Source: Marinosulfonomonas sp. (GTDB lineage: Bacteria; Pseudomonadota; Alphaproteobacteria; Rhodobacterales; Rhodobacteraceae). From it: a stretch of DNA of 42,312 nt. Both the position numbers and the translations under genes were made by a program. Below are positions 34,442 through 42,312 of the stretch, in pieces; within the stretch, counting starts at the first letter, position 1; every line of letters begins with the position of its first letter. The notes beneath the pieces are model-generated. The model was not told the DNA's origin. It searched no databases and saw only the letters and a list, made by a program, of their open reading frames with translations. The stretch lies in the NCBI GenBank assembly GCA_015488685.1, contig WFNH01000083.1, positions 1 to 42,312 on the forward strand, written 5' to 3'.

Positions 34442-35569
34442 ATGTCTGATCTGAAACGAACCGGTCTTTATGATCTGCATCTGGAACTGGGCGCGAAAAT
34501 GGTGCCTTTTGCGGGCTATGAAATGCCCGTGCAATATCCGCTGGGCGTGATGAAAGAACACATCCACACCCGCGAAAATGCCGGTCTGTTTGATGTCAGC
34601 CATATGGGGCAGGTGTTGGTGCGGCCCAAATCAGGCGATGTGGCCGATGCGGCGCTGGCGTTTGAAACCCTTGTGCCGGTATCGCTGCTGGCGCTGAAAG
34701 AGGGGCGGCAGCGTTATGCGATGTTCACCAATGATGCGGGCGGGATCATGGATGACCTGATGGTCGCCAACCGTGGCGATCATCTGTTTGTCGTGGTGAA
34801 TGCAGCCTGCAAGGACGCCGATATTGCGCATATGCAAGCCAACCTGTCGGATGCCTGCGCAATCGAGGTGATCGAGGACCGCTCGTTGCTGGCGCTGCAA
34901 GGGCCATTGGCCGAAGCCGCACTGAACGGCATTGCCCCCGTGGCCGATATGAAATTCATGGATGTGGCCGTGGTGCCCAGCGAATTTGGCGACCTTTGGG
35001 TGTCACGCTCGGGTTATACCGGCGAGGACGGGTTCGAGGTTTCGGTTGCCAATGATCAGGCCGTTGCCTTTGCCCGCGCCCTGTTGGCGGCGGACGGGGT
35101 CGAGGCAATCGGCCTTGGCGCACGCGACAGTTTGCGGTTGGAAGCGGGGCTTTGCCTTTATGGCAATGACATCGACGAAACCACATCCCCTGTTGAGGCC
35201 GCGCTGGAATGGGCGATCCAGAAGGTTCGCCGCAAAGGCGGCGATCGCGAAGGGGGCTTCCCCGGTGCAGGCCGCATCCTGAACGAATTGGAAAACGGCA
35301 CATCCCGCCGCCGTGTTGGCATCCTGCCCGAAGGCCGCGCCCCGATGCGCGCGCATACCATGCTGTTTGCCAGCGAGGATGCAGCAGAGCCAATGGGCGA
35401 AGTCACATCCGGCGCCTTTGGCCCGACCATCGGACGGCCAATGTCGATGGGCTATGTCGCGACAGAATTTGCCCAAACCGGCACCCGAATTTTCGCCGAG
35501 GTGCGCGGCAAGCGTCTGCCTGCCATTATCGCGGATATGCCGTTCCGGCCCTCGACCTATAAACGCTAA
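34442..35569 (+). CDS. gcvT: Glycine cleavage system T protein (aminomethyltransferase)
   Basis: Transfers the methylene group from aminomethyl-lipoyl-GcvH to tetrahydrofolate and releases ammonia. The 375-residue protein has FAGYEMPVQYPLGVMKEHIH, LFDVSHMGQ, SRSGYTGEDGFEV, GLGARDSLRLEAGLCLYGND and TSGAFGPTIGRPMSMGYV, all typical GcvT segments. I chose the ATG at 34442 (MSDLKRTGLYD); a longer frame begins at 34391 within the riboswitch expression platform. It is first in the gcvT-gcvH-gcvP operon controlled by the glycine riboswitch. Confidence 0.96.
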   Translation: MSDLKRTGLYDLHLELGAKMVPFAGYEMPVQYPLGVMKEHIHTRENAGLFDVSHMGQVLVRPKSGDVADAALAFETLVPVSLLALKEGRQRYAMFTNDAGGIMDDLMVANRGDHLFVVVNAACKDADIAHMQANLSDACAIEVIEDRSLLALQGPLAEAALNGIAPVADMKFMDVAVVPSEFGDLWVSRSGYTGEDGFEVSVANDQAVAFARALLAADGVEAIGLGARDSLRLEAGLCLYGNDIDETTSPVEAALEWAIQKVRRKGGDREGGFPGAGRILNELENGTSRRRVGILPEGRAPMRAHTMLFASEDAAEPMGEVTSGAFGPTIGRPMSMGYVATEFAQTGTRIFAEVRGKRLPAIIADMPFRPSTYKR

Positions 35570-35587
35570 TCAACAGGAGAAATAACA

Positions 35588-35947
35588 ATGAAATTTACAG
35601 AAGAACACGAATGGCTGCGCGTTGAAGGTGACGTTGTGGTCGTGGGCATCACCGAACACGCCGCCGAACAACTGGGCGATGTGGTGTTTGTCGAATTGCC
35701 CGACACCGAAACCGAAGTCACCAAGGACGATGAAGTTGTAGTGATTGAATCGGTCAAGGCCGCGTCCGACATTCTGGCACCGATTGACGGTGAAATAGTC
35801 GAAGTGAACGAAGCTCTTGTGGATGATCCCGGCAAGGTGAACGAGGATCCGTTGGGGGATGCGTGGTTCTTTAAGATGAAAGCCGCCGATCTGTCGCAAT
35901 TGGACGATATGATGGACGAAGCCGCTTACAAAGCCTTTATCGGCTAA
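35588..35947 (+). CDS. gcvH: Glycine cleavage system H protein
   Basis: Lipoyl carrier that shuttles the aminomethyl group between P, T and L proteins. The 119-residue protein starts [15 protein letters not shown]. Its lipoylation site is IESVKAASD (Lys 57), and it ends with the [16 protein letters not shown] helix. Start ATG at 35588 after AGGAG, 18 bases from the gcvT stop. Strong operon context. Confidence 0.97.
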   Translation: MKFTEEHEWLRVEGDVVVVGITEHAAEQLGDVVFVELPDTETEVTKDDEVVVIESVKAASDILAPIDGEIVEVNEALVDDPGKVNEDPLGDAWFFKMKAADLSQLDDMMDEAAYKAFIG

Positions 35948-36022
35948 CCGAACACGCGTCCTGCCCTTGCATGTATTCATGGGGGCGGGATGTGAAATGC
36001 CTGCATGATTTGGAGAATACCC

Positions 36023-38863
36023 ATGCCTTTCACCCCCACCGATTACCTGCCTTATGATTTTGCCAACCGCCGCCACATTGGCCCCTCGCCCGAGGAAATG
36101 GCCGAAATGTTGCAGGTTTTGGGGGTAGAAACGCTGGACGAGTTGATCGACCAGACCGTGCCAAAATCCATCCGCTCCAAGGAACCGCTGGAATTCGGCA
36201 AACCCAAATCCGAGCGCGAATGGCTGTGGTTTGTGCGGCAGGTGGCCAAGAAAAACAAAGTATTCACCACGATGATCGGGCAGGGGTATTACGGGGCGAT
36301 CACCCCGCCGGCAATCCAGCGCAATATTCTGGAAAATCCGGCGTGGTACACCGCCTATACCCCCTATCAGCCCGAGATTTCGCAGGGGCGGTTAGAGGCG
36401 CTTCTGAACTTCCAGACCATGATTTCCGATCTGACCGGCCTTGAAATCGCCAACGCCTCGTTATTGGACGAAGCCACCGCCGCTGCCGAAGCCATGACCA
36501 TGGCGCAGCGGGTGGCCAAATCCAAGGCAACGGCGTTTTTCGTCGATGAAAACTGTCATCCGCAAAATATCGCGGTGATCAAAACCCGCGCCCTACCTTT
36601 GGATATCGAGGTGATCGTGGGCAACCCTGACGATCTGGACGCCTCGCAGGTGTTTGGCGCGGTGTTCCAATACCCCGGCACCTATGGCCACCTGCGCGAT
36701 TTCACCGCCGAAATGGAGGCGCTGCACGAAGCCAAGGCAATCGGTATCGTCATTGCCGACCCGATGGCGCTGACCCTGTTGAAGGAACCGGGTGCGATGG
36801 GGGCCGATATTGCGGTGGGGTCAACCCAGCGGTTCGGGATTCCTTTGGGCTATGGTGGCCCGCACGCCGCCTATATGGCCTGCAAGGACAAGATGAAGCG
36901 CGCGATGCCGGGCCGGATTATCGGCGTGTCGATCGATAGCCACGGCAAACCCGCCTACCGATTGTCATTGCAAACCCGCGAACAGCACATTCGCCGCGAA
37001 AAGGCTACGTCGAATGTTTGCACGGCGCAGGCGCTGCTGGCTGTCATGGCATCGCTTTATGCGGTGTTCCATGGGCCAAAGGGGCTAAAGGCGATTGCCC
37101 AGCGGATACATCGCAAAACCGTGCGCTTGGTGCGCGGGCTTGAGGATGCTGGCTATGTGATCGAGCCTGCGAATTTCTTTGATACCATCACCGTCGAGGT
37201 TGGCCCGCTACAGGGCGCGATTTTCAAGGCGGCGGCGGATCAGCGGATCAACCTGCGCAAAATCGGCAAAACCAAGCTGGGCATTTCGCTGGATGAAACC
37301 ACCCGTTCGGACACATTGAAACGGCTGTGGCGGGCGTTCGGGATTGAACGCACGGACGAGGATCTGTCGCCGGAATACCGCATACCGGAAAACCTGCTGC
37401 GGACCTCGGATTATCTAACCCATCCGGTGTTCCATATGAACCGCGCGGAAACCGAAATGATGCGTTATATGCGTCGTCTGGCGGACCGAGATCTGGCGCT
37501 GGATCGGGCGATGATCCCGCTGGGGTCTTGCACGATGAAGCTGAATGCAGCGGCGGAAATGATGCCGCTGTCATGGCCCGAATTTGCCAACATCCACCCG
37601 CTGGCCCCTGCCGATCAGGTGGCGGGTTATACCGAACTGGTCGAGGATCTGTCGGACAAGCTGTGCCTGATCACAGGTTATGACGCGATGTCGATGCAGC
37701 CCAATTCCGGTGCGCAGGGCGAATATGCCGGCCTGTCGACCATCAATGGCTATCACCGCGCCAACGGCGAAGGGCATCGCAATATCTGCCTGATTCCGGT
37801 CTCGGCGCATGGCACCAATCCGGCCAGCGCACATATGGCCGGTATGAAGGTGGTCGTGGTAAAATCGGCCGAAAACGGCGATATCGACGTTGAAGATTTC
37901 CGCGCCAAGGCCGAAGCGGCGGGCGAAAATCTGGCCGCCTGCATGATCACCTATCCCTCGACCCACGGCGTGTTCGAGGAAACTGTGCGCGAGATTTGCG
38001 ACATCACCCATGAATTCGGCGGGCAGGTCTATATCGACGGGGCGAACCTGAATGCGATGGTCGGTCTGGCCAAACCGGGCGATGTAGGCGGCGATGTCAG
38101 CCACCTGAATCTGCACAAAACATTTGCCATCCCGCATGGCGGTGGTGGTCCAGGCATGGGGCCAATCGGCGTCAAGGCACATCTGGCGCCACATTTACCG
38201 GGCAATCCCGTGGGCGGCGAAGGCGCTGTTTCGGGGGCGAACTTCGGCTCGGCCTCGGTTCTGGTGATCAGCTGGGCCTATGTGCTGATGATGGGCGGTG
38301 CGGGTCTGACGCAGGCGACAAAGGTTGCGATCCTGAACGCCAACTACATCGCCAAACGTCTGGAAGGCGCATTTGACGTGCTGTTCAAGGGCAAAGGCGG
38401 ACGCGTGGCGCATGAATGCATTCTGGACACCCGCCCGTTTGACGAAAGCGCCCACATCACGGTGGACGACATTGCCAAGCGGTTGATTGATTCCGGTTTC
38501 CACGCCCCGACGATGAGCTGGCCGGTGGCGGGCACCCTGATGGTGGAGCCAACTGAAAGCGAAACCAAGGCCGAACTGGACCGGTTCATCAAAGCGATGC
38601 TGTCGATCCGCGAGGAGATTGCCGCGGTCGAGCGGGGCGAGATGGACGGCGAGAACAACCCGCTGAAACACGCACCGCATACGGTGAACGATCTGGTGGC
38701 GGATTGGGACCGGCCCTATAGCCGCGAACAGGGCTGTTTCCCGCCGGGATCGTTTCGCGTGGACAAATACTGGCCGCCGGTCGGACGTGTCGATAACGTC
38801 TATGGTGACCGGCATCTGGTCTGCACCTGCCCGCCGCTGGACAGTTACAGCGACGAGGGCTAA
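36023..38863 (+). CDS. gcvP: Glycine dehydrogenase (decarboxylating), glycine cleavage P protein
   Basis: PLP enzyme that decarboxylates glycine and loads the aminomethyl group on GcvH. The single-chain (fused P1/P2) form has 946 residues: [18 protein letters not shown] and [16 protein letters not shown] in the N-terminal half; [34 protein letters not shown] and the PLP lysine in [20 protein letters not shown] (Lys 699) in the C-terminal half. The ATG at 36023 with TGGAGA upstream is preferred to the ATG at 36005, which covers the ribosome-binding site. lpd is not in the window. Confidence 0.97.
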   Translation: MPFTPTDYLPYDFANRRHIGPSPEEMAEMLQVLGVETLDELIDQTVPKSIRSKEPLEFGKPKSEREWLWFVRQVAKKNKVFTTMIGQGYYGAITPPAIQRNILENPAWYTAYTPYQPEISQGRLEALLNFQTMISDLTGLEIANASLLDEATAAAEAMTMAQRVAKSKATAFFVDENCHPQNIAVIKTRALPLDIEVIVGNPDDLDASQVFGAVFQYPGTYGHLRDFTAEMEALHEAKAIGIVIADPMALTLLKEPGAMGADIAVGSTQRFGIPLGYGGPHAAYMACKDKMKRAMPGRIIGVSIDSHGKPAYRLSLQTREQHIRREKATSNVCTAQALLAVMASLYAVFHGPKGLKAIAQRIHRKTVRLVRGLEDAGYVIEPANFFDTITVEVGPLQGAIFKAAADQRINLRKIGKTKLGISLDETTRSDTLKRLWRAFGIERTDEDLSPEYRIPENLLRTSDYLTHPVFHMNRAETEMMRYMRRLADRDLALDRAMIPLGSCTMKLNAAAEMMPLSWPEFANIHPLAPADQVAGYTELVEDLSDKLCLITGYDAMSMQPNSGAQGEYAGLSTINGYHRANGEGHRNICLIPVSAHGTNPASAHMAGMKVVVVKSAENGDIDVEDFRAKAEAAGENLAACMITYPSTHGVFEETVREICDITHEFGGQVYIDGANLNAMVGLAKPGDVGGDVSHLNLHKTFAIPHGGGGPGMGPIGVKAHLAPHLPGNPVGGEGAVSGANFGSASVLVISWAYVLMMGGAGLTQATKVAILNANYIAKRLEGAFDVLFKGKGGRVAHECILDTRPFDESAHITVDDIAKRLIDSGFHAPTMSWPVAGTLMVEPTESETKAELDRFIKAMLSIREEIAAVERGEMDGENNPLKHAPHTVNDLVADWDRPYSREQGCFPPGSFRVDKYWPPVGRVDNVYGDRHLVCTCPPLDSYSDEG

Positions 38864-38890
38864 AGCAATTCGACTTGACTGTGAATCACG

Positions 38891-38937
38891 ATGATCCCCG
38901 AACGCATTTGTTTTACAAACGCTGCCTCGGGTATCAT
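38891..38937. other. Long imperfect hairpin downstream of gcvP
   Basis: ATGATCCCCGA (38891-38901) pairs with TCGGGTATCAT (38927-38937) at 10 of 11 positions. An inner stem GCATTTGT/ACAAACGC (38904-38911, 38915-38922) tops it. There is no T-run. It may be a transcript-end or processing signal for the gcv operon. Confidence 0.5.
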
Positions 38938-39009
38938 GGTGATACTCTGCCCCAAAGAAAAGTCGAAACGCTGTAGGCGCGGCGCAATAAACGATCTATA
39001 GCGGGGGCA

Positions 39010-39558
39010 ATGCGTATATTCATTGCCCTCGATTTGCCCGACCCGTTGCTGGATCAACTGACAGCATTGCAGGCGGGCCTGCCCGCCGGTGCGCCCTCAA
39101 AGCGCGAAACATTACATCTGACATTGGGTTTTGCGGGGGATCACCCGCAGGAACAGGTAGAAGCCCTGCATGAAGAACTGTCGTTGATAAAGGCGGCTGC
39201 GTTTGATGTGCAATTATCGGGGCTGGGGACGTTTGGCAAAAGCACCCCGACGTTGCTGTATGCGGGGGTTGCGGAAAATCCGGCGCTTGCAGAATTGCAG
39301 CGCAAGGTGGTGTCGGCGATCCGGCGCACGGGGTTGCCAGCACCCAAGGACAGGTTTCATCCACATGTCACCTTGGCGCGGTTCCATCGCGCTGTGGATG
39401 CGCGCGAGCTGGCGCATTTGGGGGAATATCTAATGATGCACCAAGGGTTTGCCCCGCCTGCATTTTCGGCCACATCCTTTGTGCTGTTTCAATCCACGCT
39501 GCACCCGCAAGGGGCGCGGCATGAGGAATTGGCGCGTTATCCTCTGGCGTGGTCTTGA
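39010..39558 (+). CDS. thpR: RNA 2',3'-cyclic phosphodiesterase (2H phosphoesterase, LigT family)
   Basis: Hydrolyses 2',3'-cyclic phosphate RNA ends and can join 2'-5' ends in vitro (family knowledge). The 182-residue protein has the two 2H motifs: HLTL at residues 36-39 and HVTL at 119-122 (RFHPHVTLARFH). The fold boundaries FIALDLPD at the N-terminus and SFVLFQSTLHPQGARHEELA near the C-terminus are also present. Start ATG at 39010. It stands alone between the gcv operon and the tRNA gene. Confidence 0.92.
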   Translation: MRIFIALDLPDPLLDQLTALQAGLPAGAPSKRETLHLTLGFAGDHPQEQVEALHEELSLIKAAAFDVQLSGLGTFGKSTPTLLYAGVAENPALAELQRKVVSAIRRTGLPAPKDRFHPHVTLARFHRAVDARELAHLGEYLMMHQGFAPPAFSATSFVLFQSTLHPQGARHEELARYPLAWS

Positions 39559-39592
39559 CACGACTCGTGGATGGGTGAAGTTTGCAGACAAC

Positions 39593-39668
<76 letters not shown>

Positions 39669-39685
39669 GATTATGACCAGATGGA

Positions 39686-39727
39686 GGCCCTGACGGGCCG
39701 CTTTATGTCTCGGCCCCACAGGGGGCC
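39686..39727 (+). terminator. Two adjacent GC-rich hairpins after the tRNA gene
   Basis: GGCCC-TGAC-GGGCC (39686-39699), followed by GCTTTAT, then GGCCCC-ACAG-GGGGCC (39712-39727). Likely the transcript end of the tRNA. Confidence 0.5.
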
Positions 39728-39734
39728 TCGGGAT

Positions 39735-39753
39735 GCCTGCGGCGCAGGTATTT
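39735..39753. repeat. Short recurrent intergenic motif, copy 2
   Basis: GCCTGCGGCGCAGGTATTT resembles the string at 26972-26990 (15 of 19 positions the same). It also forms a small GCCTGCGGCGCAGG dyad. Confidence 0.4.
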
Positions 39754-39770
39754 TCAAAAAGAAGAAGGGG

Positions 39771-41351
39771 TTAGGCAGAAAGATAATCCGCAAGGGCTTT
39801 GATTTCCTGCTCGTTCAGGCGCAAGCCGATTTTGGAGCGGCGCCACAGGATGTCATCGGCGGATGTCGCGAATTCTTTGTCGCGCAACCAATCGACCTCG
39901 CGGGCATAGAGGTTCCAGCCAAAGTGCTGCCCTAAGCTGTTTGGCGAAGAGGCATCGCCCATCATCTCGAATACATCCGTGCCATAGGCGCGCAGCAGGC
40001 GTTTGGCCCATTTTTCATCCAGAAACGGATAGCGTTTTCGGATATCCGCCAGCAGGTCATCCACGCCATCTACCGGGAAATTGCCACCAGGCAGGGGCAC
40101 GCCTGCCGTCCATTTGTCAGGCATTTCAGGGAAGAAGGGGGCAAGTTTGCCCAGCGAGGTTTCGGCCAGTTTGCGGTAGGTGGTGATCTTGCCGCCAAAG
40201 ATGTTCAGCAGCGGTGCCACGGGGGACTCATCAGCCAGCGTGATGACGTAATCACGGGTGGCGGCGGTGGCCGAGGAAGCACCATCGTCATAAAGCGGGC
40301 GCACGCCGGCGTAGGTCCAGACGATCTGATCGGTTGTCACGGGCTGTTTGAAATAGTTCGAGGCAAAGGCGCAGAGGTATTCTTTTTCGGCCTCGGTACA
40401 GATGGCAGGGTCGTCGGCGTGATCATGTGGTGCGTCTGTTGTACCGATCAGGGTGAAATCGGTCTCGTAAGGGATGGCAAAAATGATCCTCCCGTCAGTG
40501 CCCTGAAAGAAATAGGCGCGATTATGATCAAACAGGCGCGGCACAATGATGTGACTGCCCCGCACAAGACGGATGCTTTGACGGGTCTGGTGATGCAACG
40601 GGCCGGTCAACAGGTCTTTGACCCAGGGGCCGCCCGCGTTGATCAGGGCGCGGGCGCTGTGGGTTCGGGTTTCGCCGGTTTGGGTATTCTCTGTGGTGAT
40701 CTGCCACAGATCATTCACCCGCTCGGCCTTGACCACCTTGGCGCGGGTCATGATTTTGGCACCTCGGTTGGCGGCATCGACAGCATTAAGGGTGACAAGG
40801 CGGGAATCCTCGACCCAGCAGTCGGAGTATTCGTAAGCCTTGTGGAATTTCGGTTTAAGCGGTTTGCCTGCCGGATCTTTGGTCAGGTCCAGCGTGCGGG
40901 TGCCGGGCAGGATTTTTCGTTCGCCCAAATGATCATACAAGAACAGCCCCAGCCGGATCAGCCATGCAGGGCGGCGGCCCTTCATCCACGGCATGACAAA
41001 GGACAGCAGCTTGGAGGTGGGCGTGTCGTTTTCGAAGCGCATATCCTTGTGATAAGGCAGGACGAAACGCATCGGCCACGAGATATGCGGCATGGCACGC
41101 AGCAGAACTTCGCGTTCTTTCAGGGCTTCGCGCACCAGCCGGAATTCGAAATATTCCAGATAGCGCAAACCACCATGGAACAGTTTGGTCGAGGCCGAAG
41201 AGGTGGCCGAGGCCAGATCATTCATTTCCGCCAGCGCCACCGACAGCCCGCGCCCCGCTGCATCGCGGGCGATGCCACAGCCGTTGACACCACCGCCAAT
41301 GATGAACAGGTCATAGGGGGCGGTTTGCGGGGCTGTTTCTGGCGTTGTCAT
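39771..41351 (-). CDS. glpD: Glycerol-3-phosphate dehydrogenase (FAD, aerobic type)
   Basis: Membrane-associated flavoprotein oxidising glycerol-3-phosphate to dihydroxyacetone phosphate and feeding quinone. The 526-residue chain has the FAD motif YDLFIIGGGVNGCGIARDAA, the substrate region SATSSASTKLFHGGLRYLE, ALINAGGPWVKDLL, VRGSHIIVPRLFDHNRAYFF, FTLIGTTDAPHDH and the C-terminal DUF/DAO helical region ending EIKALADYLSA. No other glp genes lie in the window. The start is the ATG at 41351. Confidence 0.95.
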   Translation of the reverse strand: MTTPETAPQTAPYDLFIIGGGVNGCGIARDAAGRGLSVALAEMNDLASATSSASTKLFHGGLRYLEYFEFRLVREALKEREVLLRAMPHISWPMRFVLPYHKDMRFENDTPTSKLLSFVMPWMKGRRPAWLIRLGLFLYDHLGERKILPGTRTLDLTKDPAGKPLKPKFHKAYEYSDCWVEDSRLVTLNAVDAANRGAKIMTRAKVVKAERVNDLWQITTENTQTGETRTHSARALINAGGPWVKDLLTGPLHHQTRQSIRLVRGSHIIVPRLFDHNRAYFFQGTDGRIIFAIPYETDFTLIGTTDAPHDHADDPAICTEAEKEYLCAFASNYFKQPVTTDQIVWTYAGVRPLYDDGASSATAATRDYVITLADESPVAPLLNIFGGKITTYRKLAETSLGKLAPFFPEMPDKWTAGVPLPGGNFPVDGVDDLLADIRKRYPFLDEKWAKRLLRAYGTDVFEMMGDASSPNSLGQHFGWNLYAREVDWLRDKEFATSADDILWRRSKIGLRLNEQEIKALADYLSA

Positions 41352-41473
41352 CTGGATTTCCTGACCATTTGCGGGCGGTTACAGAAGGAATGACTAGCAC
41401 AGGATTGCAGGTGTCACCAGAGCATTGCCCCAGTGACGTTACGCATTGTTGCAGGGAGAATACCCGCCGATGA

Positions 41474-42312
41474 TCAACTTTTGATCAACCCCATACTTTC
41501 GAGTTTCAACAGCACCTGATGGGCGCAGTTATCAACCTCGACGTTTTCGGTTTCGACGCGCAATTCGGGGCTTTCCGGCACTTCGTAGGGGTCGGAAATG
41601 CCGGTGAATTCCTTGATCTTTCCTTCGCGCGCCAATTTGTACAGGCCCTTGCGGTCGCGGCGTTCGCATTCCTCGATGCTGGTGGCAACGTGGACTTCGA
41701 TAAAGGCGCCGAATTGTTCGACGTCTTCACGCACGGCACGGCGGGTGGCGGTATATGGGGCGATCGGGGCGCAGATGGCGATGCCGCCGTTTTTGGTGAT
41801 TTCAGAGGCAACGTATCCGATGCGGCGGATGTTCAGGTCGCGGTGTTCTTTCGAGAAACCCAGTTCGGACGACAGGTTTTTACGCACCACATCGCCATCC
41901 AGCAATGTGACGGGGCGACCGCCCATTTCCATCAGTTTTACCATCAACGCGTTGGCGATAGTGGATTTGCCGGAACCGGAAAAGCCGGTGAAAAACACGG
42001 TAAAGCCCTGTTTGTGGCGGGCGGGTTTGGTTTTGCGCAGCTCCTCGACCACGGCCGGGAAGGAAAACCATTCCGGAATTTCCAGTCCTTCGGACAGACG
42101 GCGGCGCAGTTCGGTGCCGGAAATATTCAGGATGGTGACGTCACCCTTGATTTCATCTGCCGGTTCGTATTGGGCGCGTTCCTGCACATAAACCATATGT
42201 TTGAAATCGACCATTTCGATGCCCATTTCGTCCTGATGGGCGCGGAACAGTTCCTGCGCGTCATAGGGGCCGTAGAAATCCTCGCCTGCCGAATTTTTTC
42301 CGGGGCCAGCAT
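41474..42312 (-). CDS. Bifunctional sulfate adenylyltransferase / adenylylsulfate kinase, 5' part outside window
   Basis: ATP sulfurylase fused to APS kinase, which makes APS and then PAPS for sulfate assimilation. The visible part begins inside the sulfurylase domain (AGPGKNSAGEDFYGPYDAQE at 42250-42310, a hallmark sulfurylase segment) and continues through ILNISGTELRRRLSEGLEIP. The APS kinase domain then begins: P-loop VFFTGFSGSGKSTIANAL, LLDGDVVRKNLSSELGFS, CAPIAPYTATRRAVRED and RDRKGLYKLAREGKIKEFTG. About 279 codons are visible; the first part lies beyond the right edge. Confidence 0.93.
   Translation of the reverse strand, partial: AGPGKNSAGEDFYGPYDAQELFRAHQDEMGIEMVDFKHMVYVQERAQYEPADEIKGDVTILNISGTELRRRLSEGLEIPEWFSFPAVVEELRKTKPARHKQGFTVFFTGFSGSGKSTIANALMVKLMEMGGRPVTLLDGDVVRKNLSSELGFSKEHRDLNIRRIGYVASEITKNGGIAICAPIAPYTATRRAVREDVEQFGAFIEVHVATSIEECERRDRKGLYKLAREGKIKEFTGISDPYEVPESPELRVETENVEVDNCAHQVLLKLESMGLIKS

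Noticed and set aside
38860-39057. Small minus-strand frame downstream of gcvP
   Set aside because: It overlaps the thpR start and the hairpin, and has no recognisable features or ribosome-binding site.

Overview
The window looks like a chromosomal segment of a marine-type alphaproteobacterium of the Rhodobacterales (Roseobacter group). This is inferred from GC-rich coding, the glyQ-glyS-ppdK-cell wall hydrolase order, a fused Sat-CysC protein, a glycine-riboswitch gcvTHP operon and recurrent short palindromic intergenic repeats. No rRNA, CRISPR array, integrase or intact transposase gene was seen. The species cannot be named from the sequence alone.

Layout. 1-2309: the 5' part of an FMN-dependent L-lactate dehydrogenase with a palindromic operator, then an orphan PDZ/repeat/redoxin protein. 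2416-3969: an MttB-family (COG5598) methyltransferase. 4095-4362: a 0.27-kb transposase-less element with about 31-bp inverted ends and TA at both edges. 4361-7227: a mercury-resistance locus, merR divergent from merT-merP-merF-merA. 7236-7400: a degenerate copy of the 3' end of a phosphagen kinase gene, next to a second copy of the element that lies upstream of the methyltransferase. 7479-11209: DUF4279 protein, phosphagen kinase, membrane protein, trpA and a PagL-like lipid A deacylase. 11557-15464: small hypothetical protein, ychF, outer-membrane beta-barrel, apt, lipoprotein. 15538-20118: class V aminotransferase, two Lrp/AsnC regulators, ilvC, EamA transporter. 20172-24158: glmM-folP-folB and a SleB-type hydrolase. 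24361-32341: ppdK, glyS, a DUF6446-like gene, glyQ, U32 protein. 32617-39668: YfdX protein, gamma-glutamylcyclotransferase, tandem glycine riboswitch, gcvT-gcvH-gcvP, thpR, tRNA-Ala(CGC). 39771-42312: glpD and the C-terminal part of Sat/CysC.

How the genes work together. MerR senses Hg(II) and would activate the 19-bp-spaced mer promoter. MerP, MerT and MerF bring Hg(II) in and MerA reduces it. The right part is rich in glycine metabolism: both GlyRS subunits, and the glycine cleavage system behind a two-aptamer glycine riboswitch. folB-folP supply the folate chemistry that GcvT depends on. ilvC is flanked by two Lrp-type regulators with clear palindromes in the intergenic regions.

Most unusual points: (i) an A-B-A-B arrangement (kinase 3' end, repeat, kinase 3' end, repeat) around the mer locus, suggesting an old tandem duplication later filled by cargo; (ii) a MITE-like element whose insertion appears to supply the merR stop codon; (iii) a complete bacterial phosphagen kinase overlapping a membrane-protein gene; (iv) a roughly 90-bp structured element directly upstream of the methyltransferase gene that I cannot assign to a known family.
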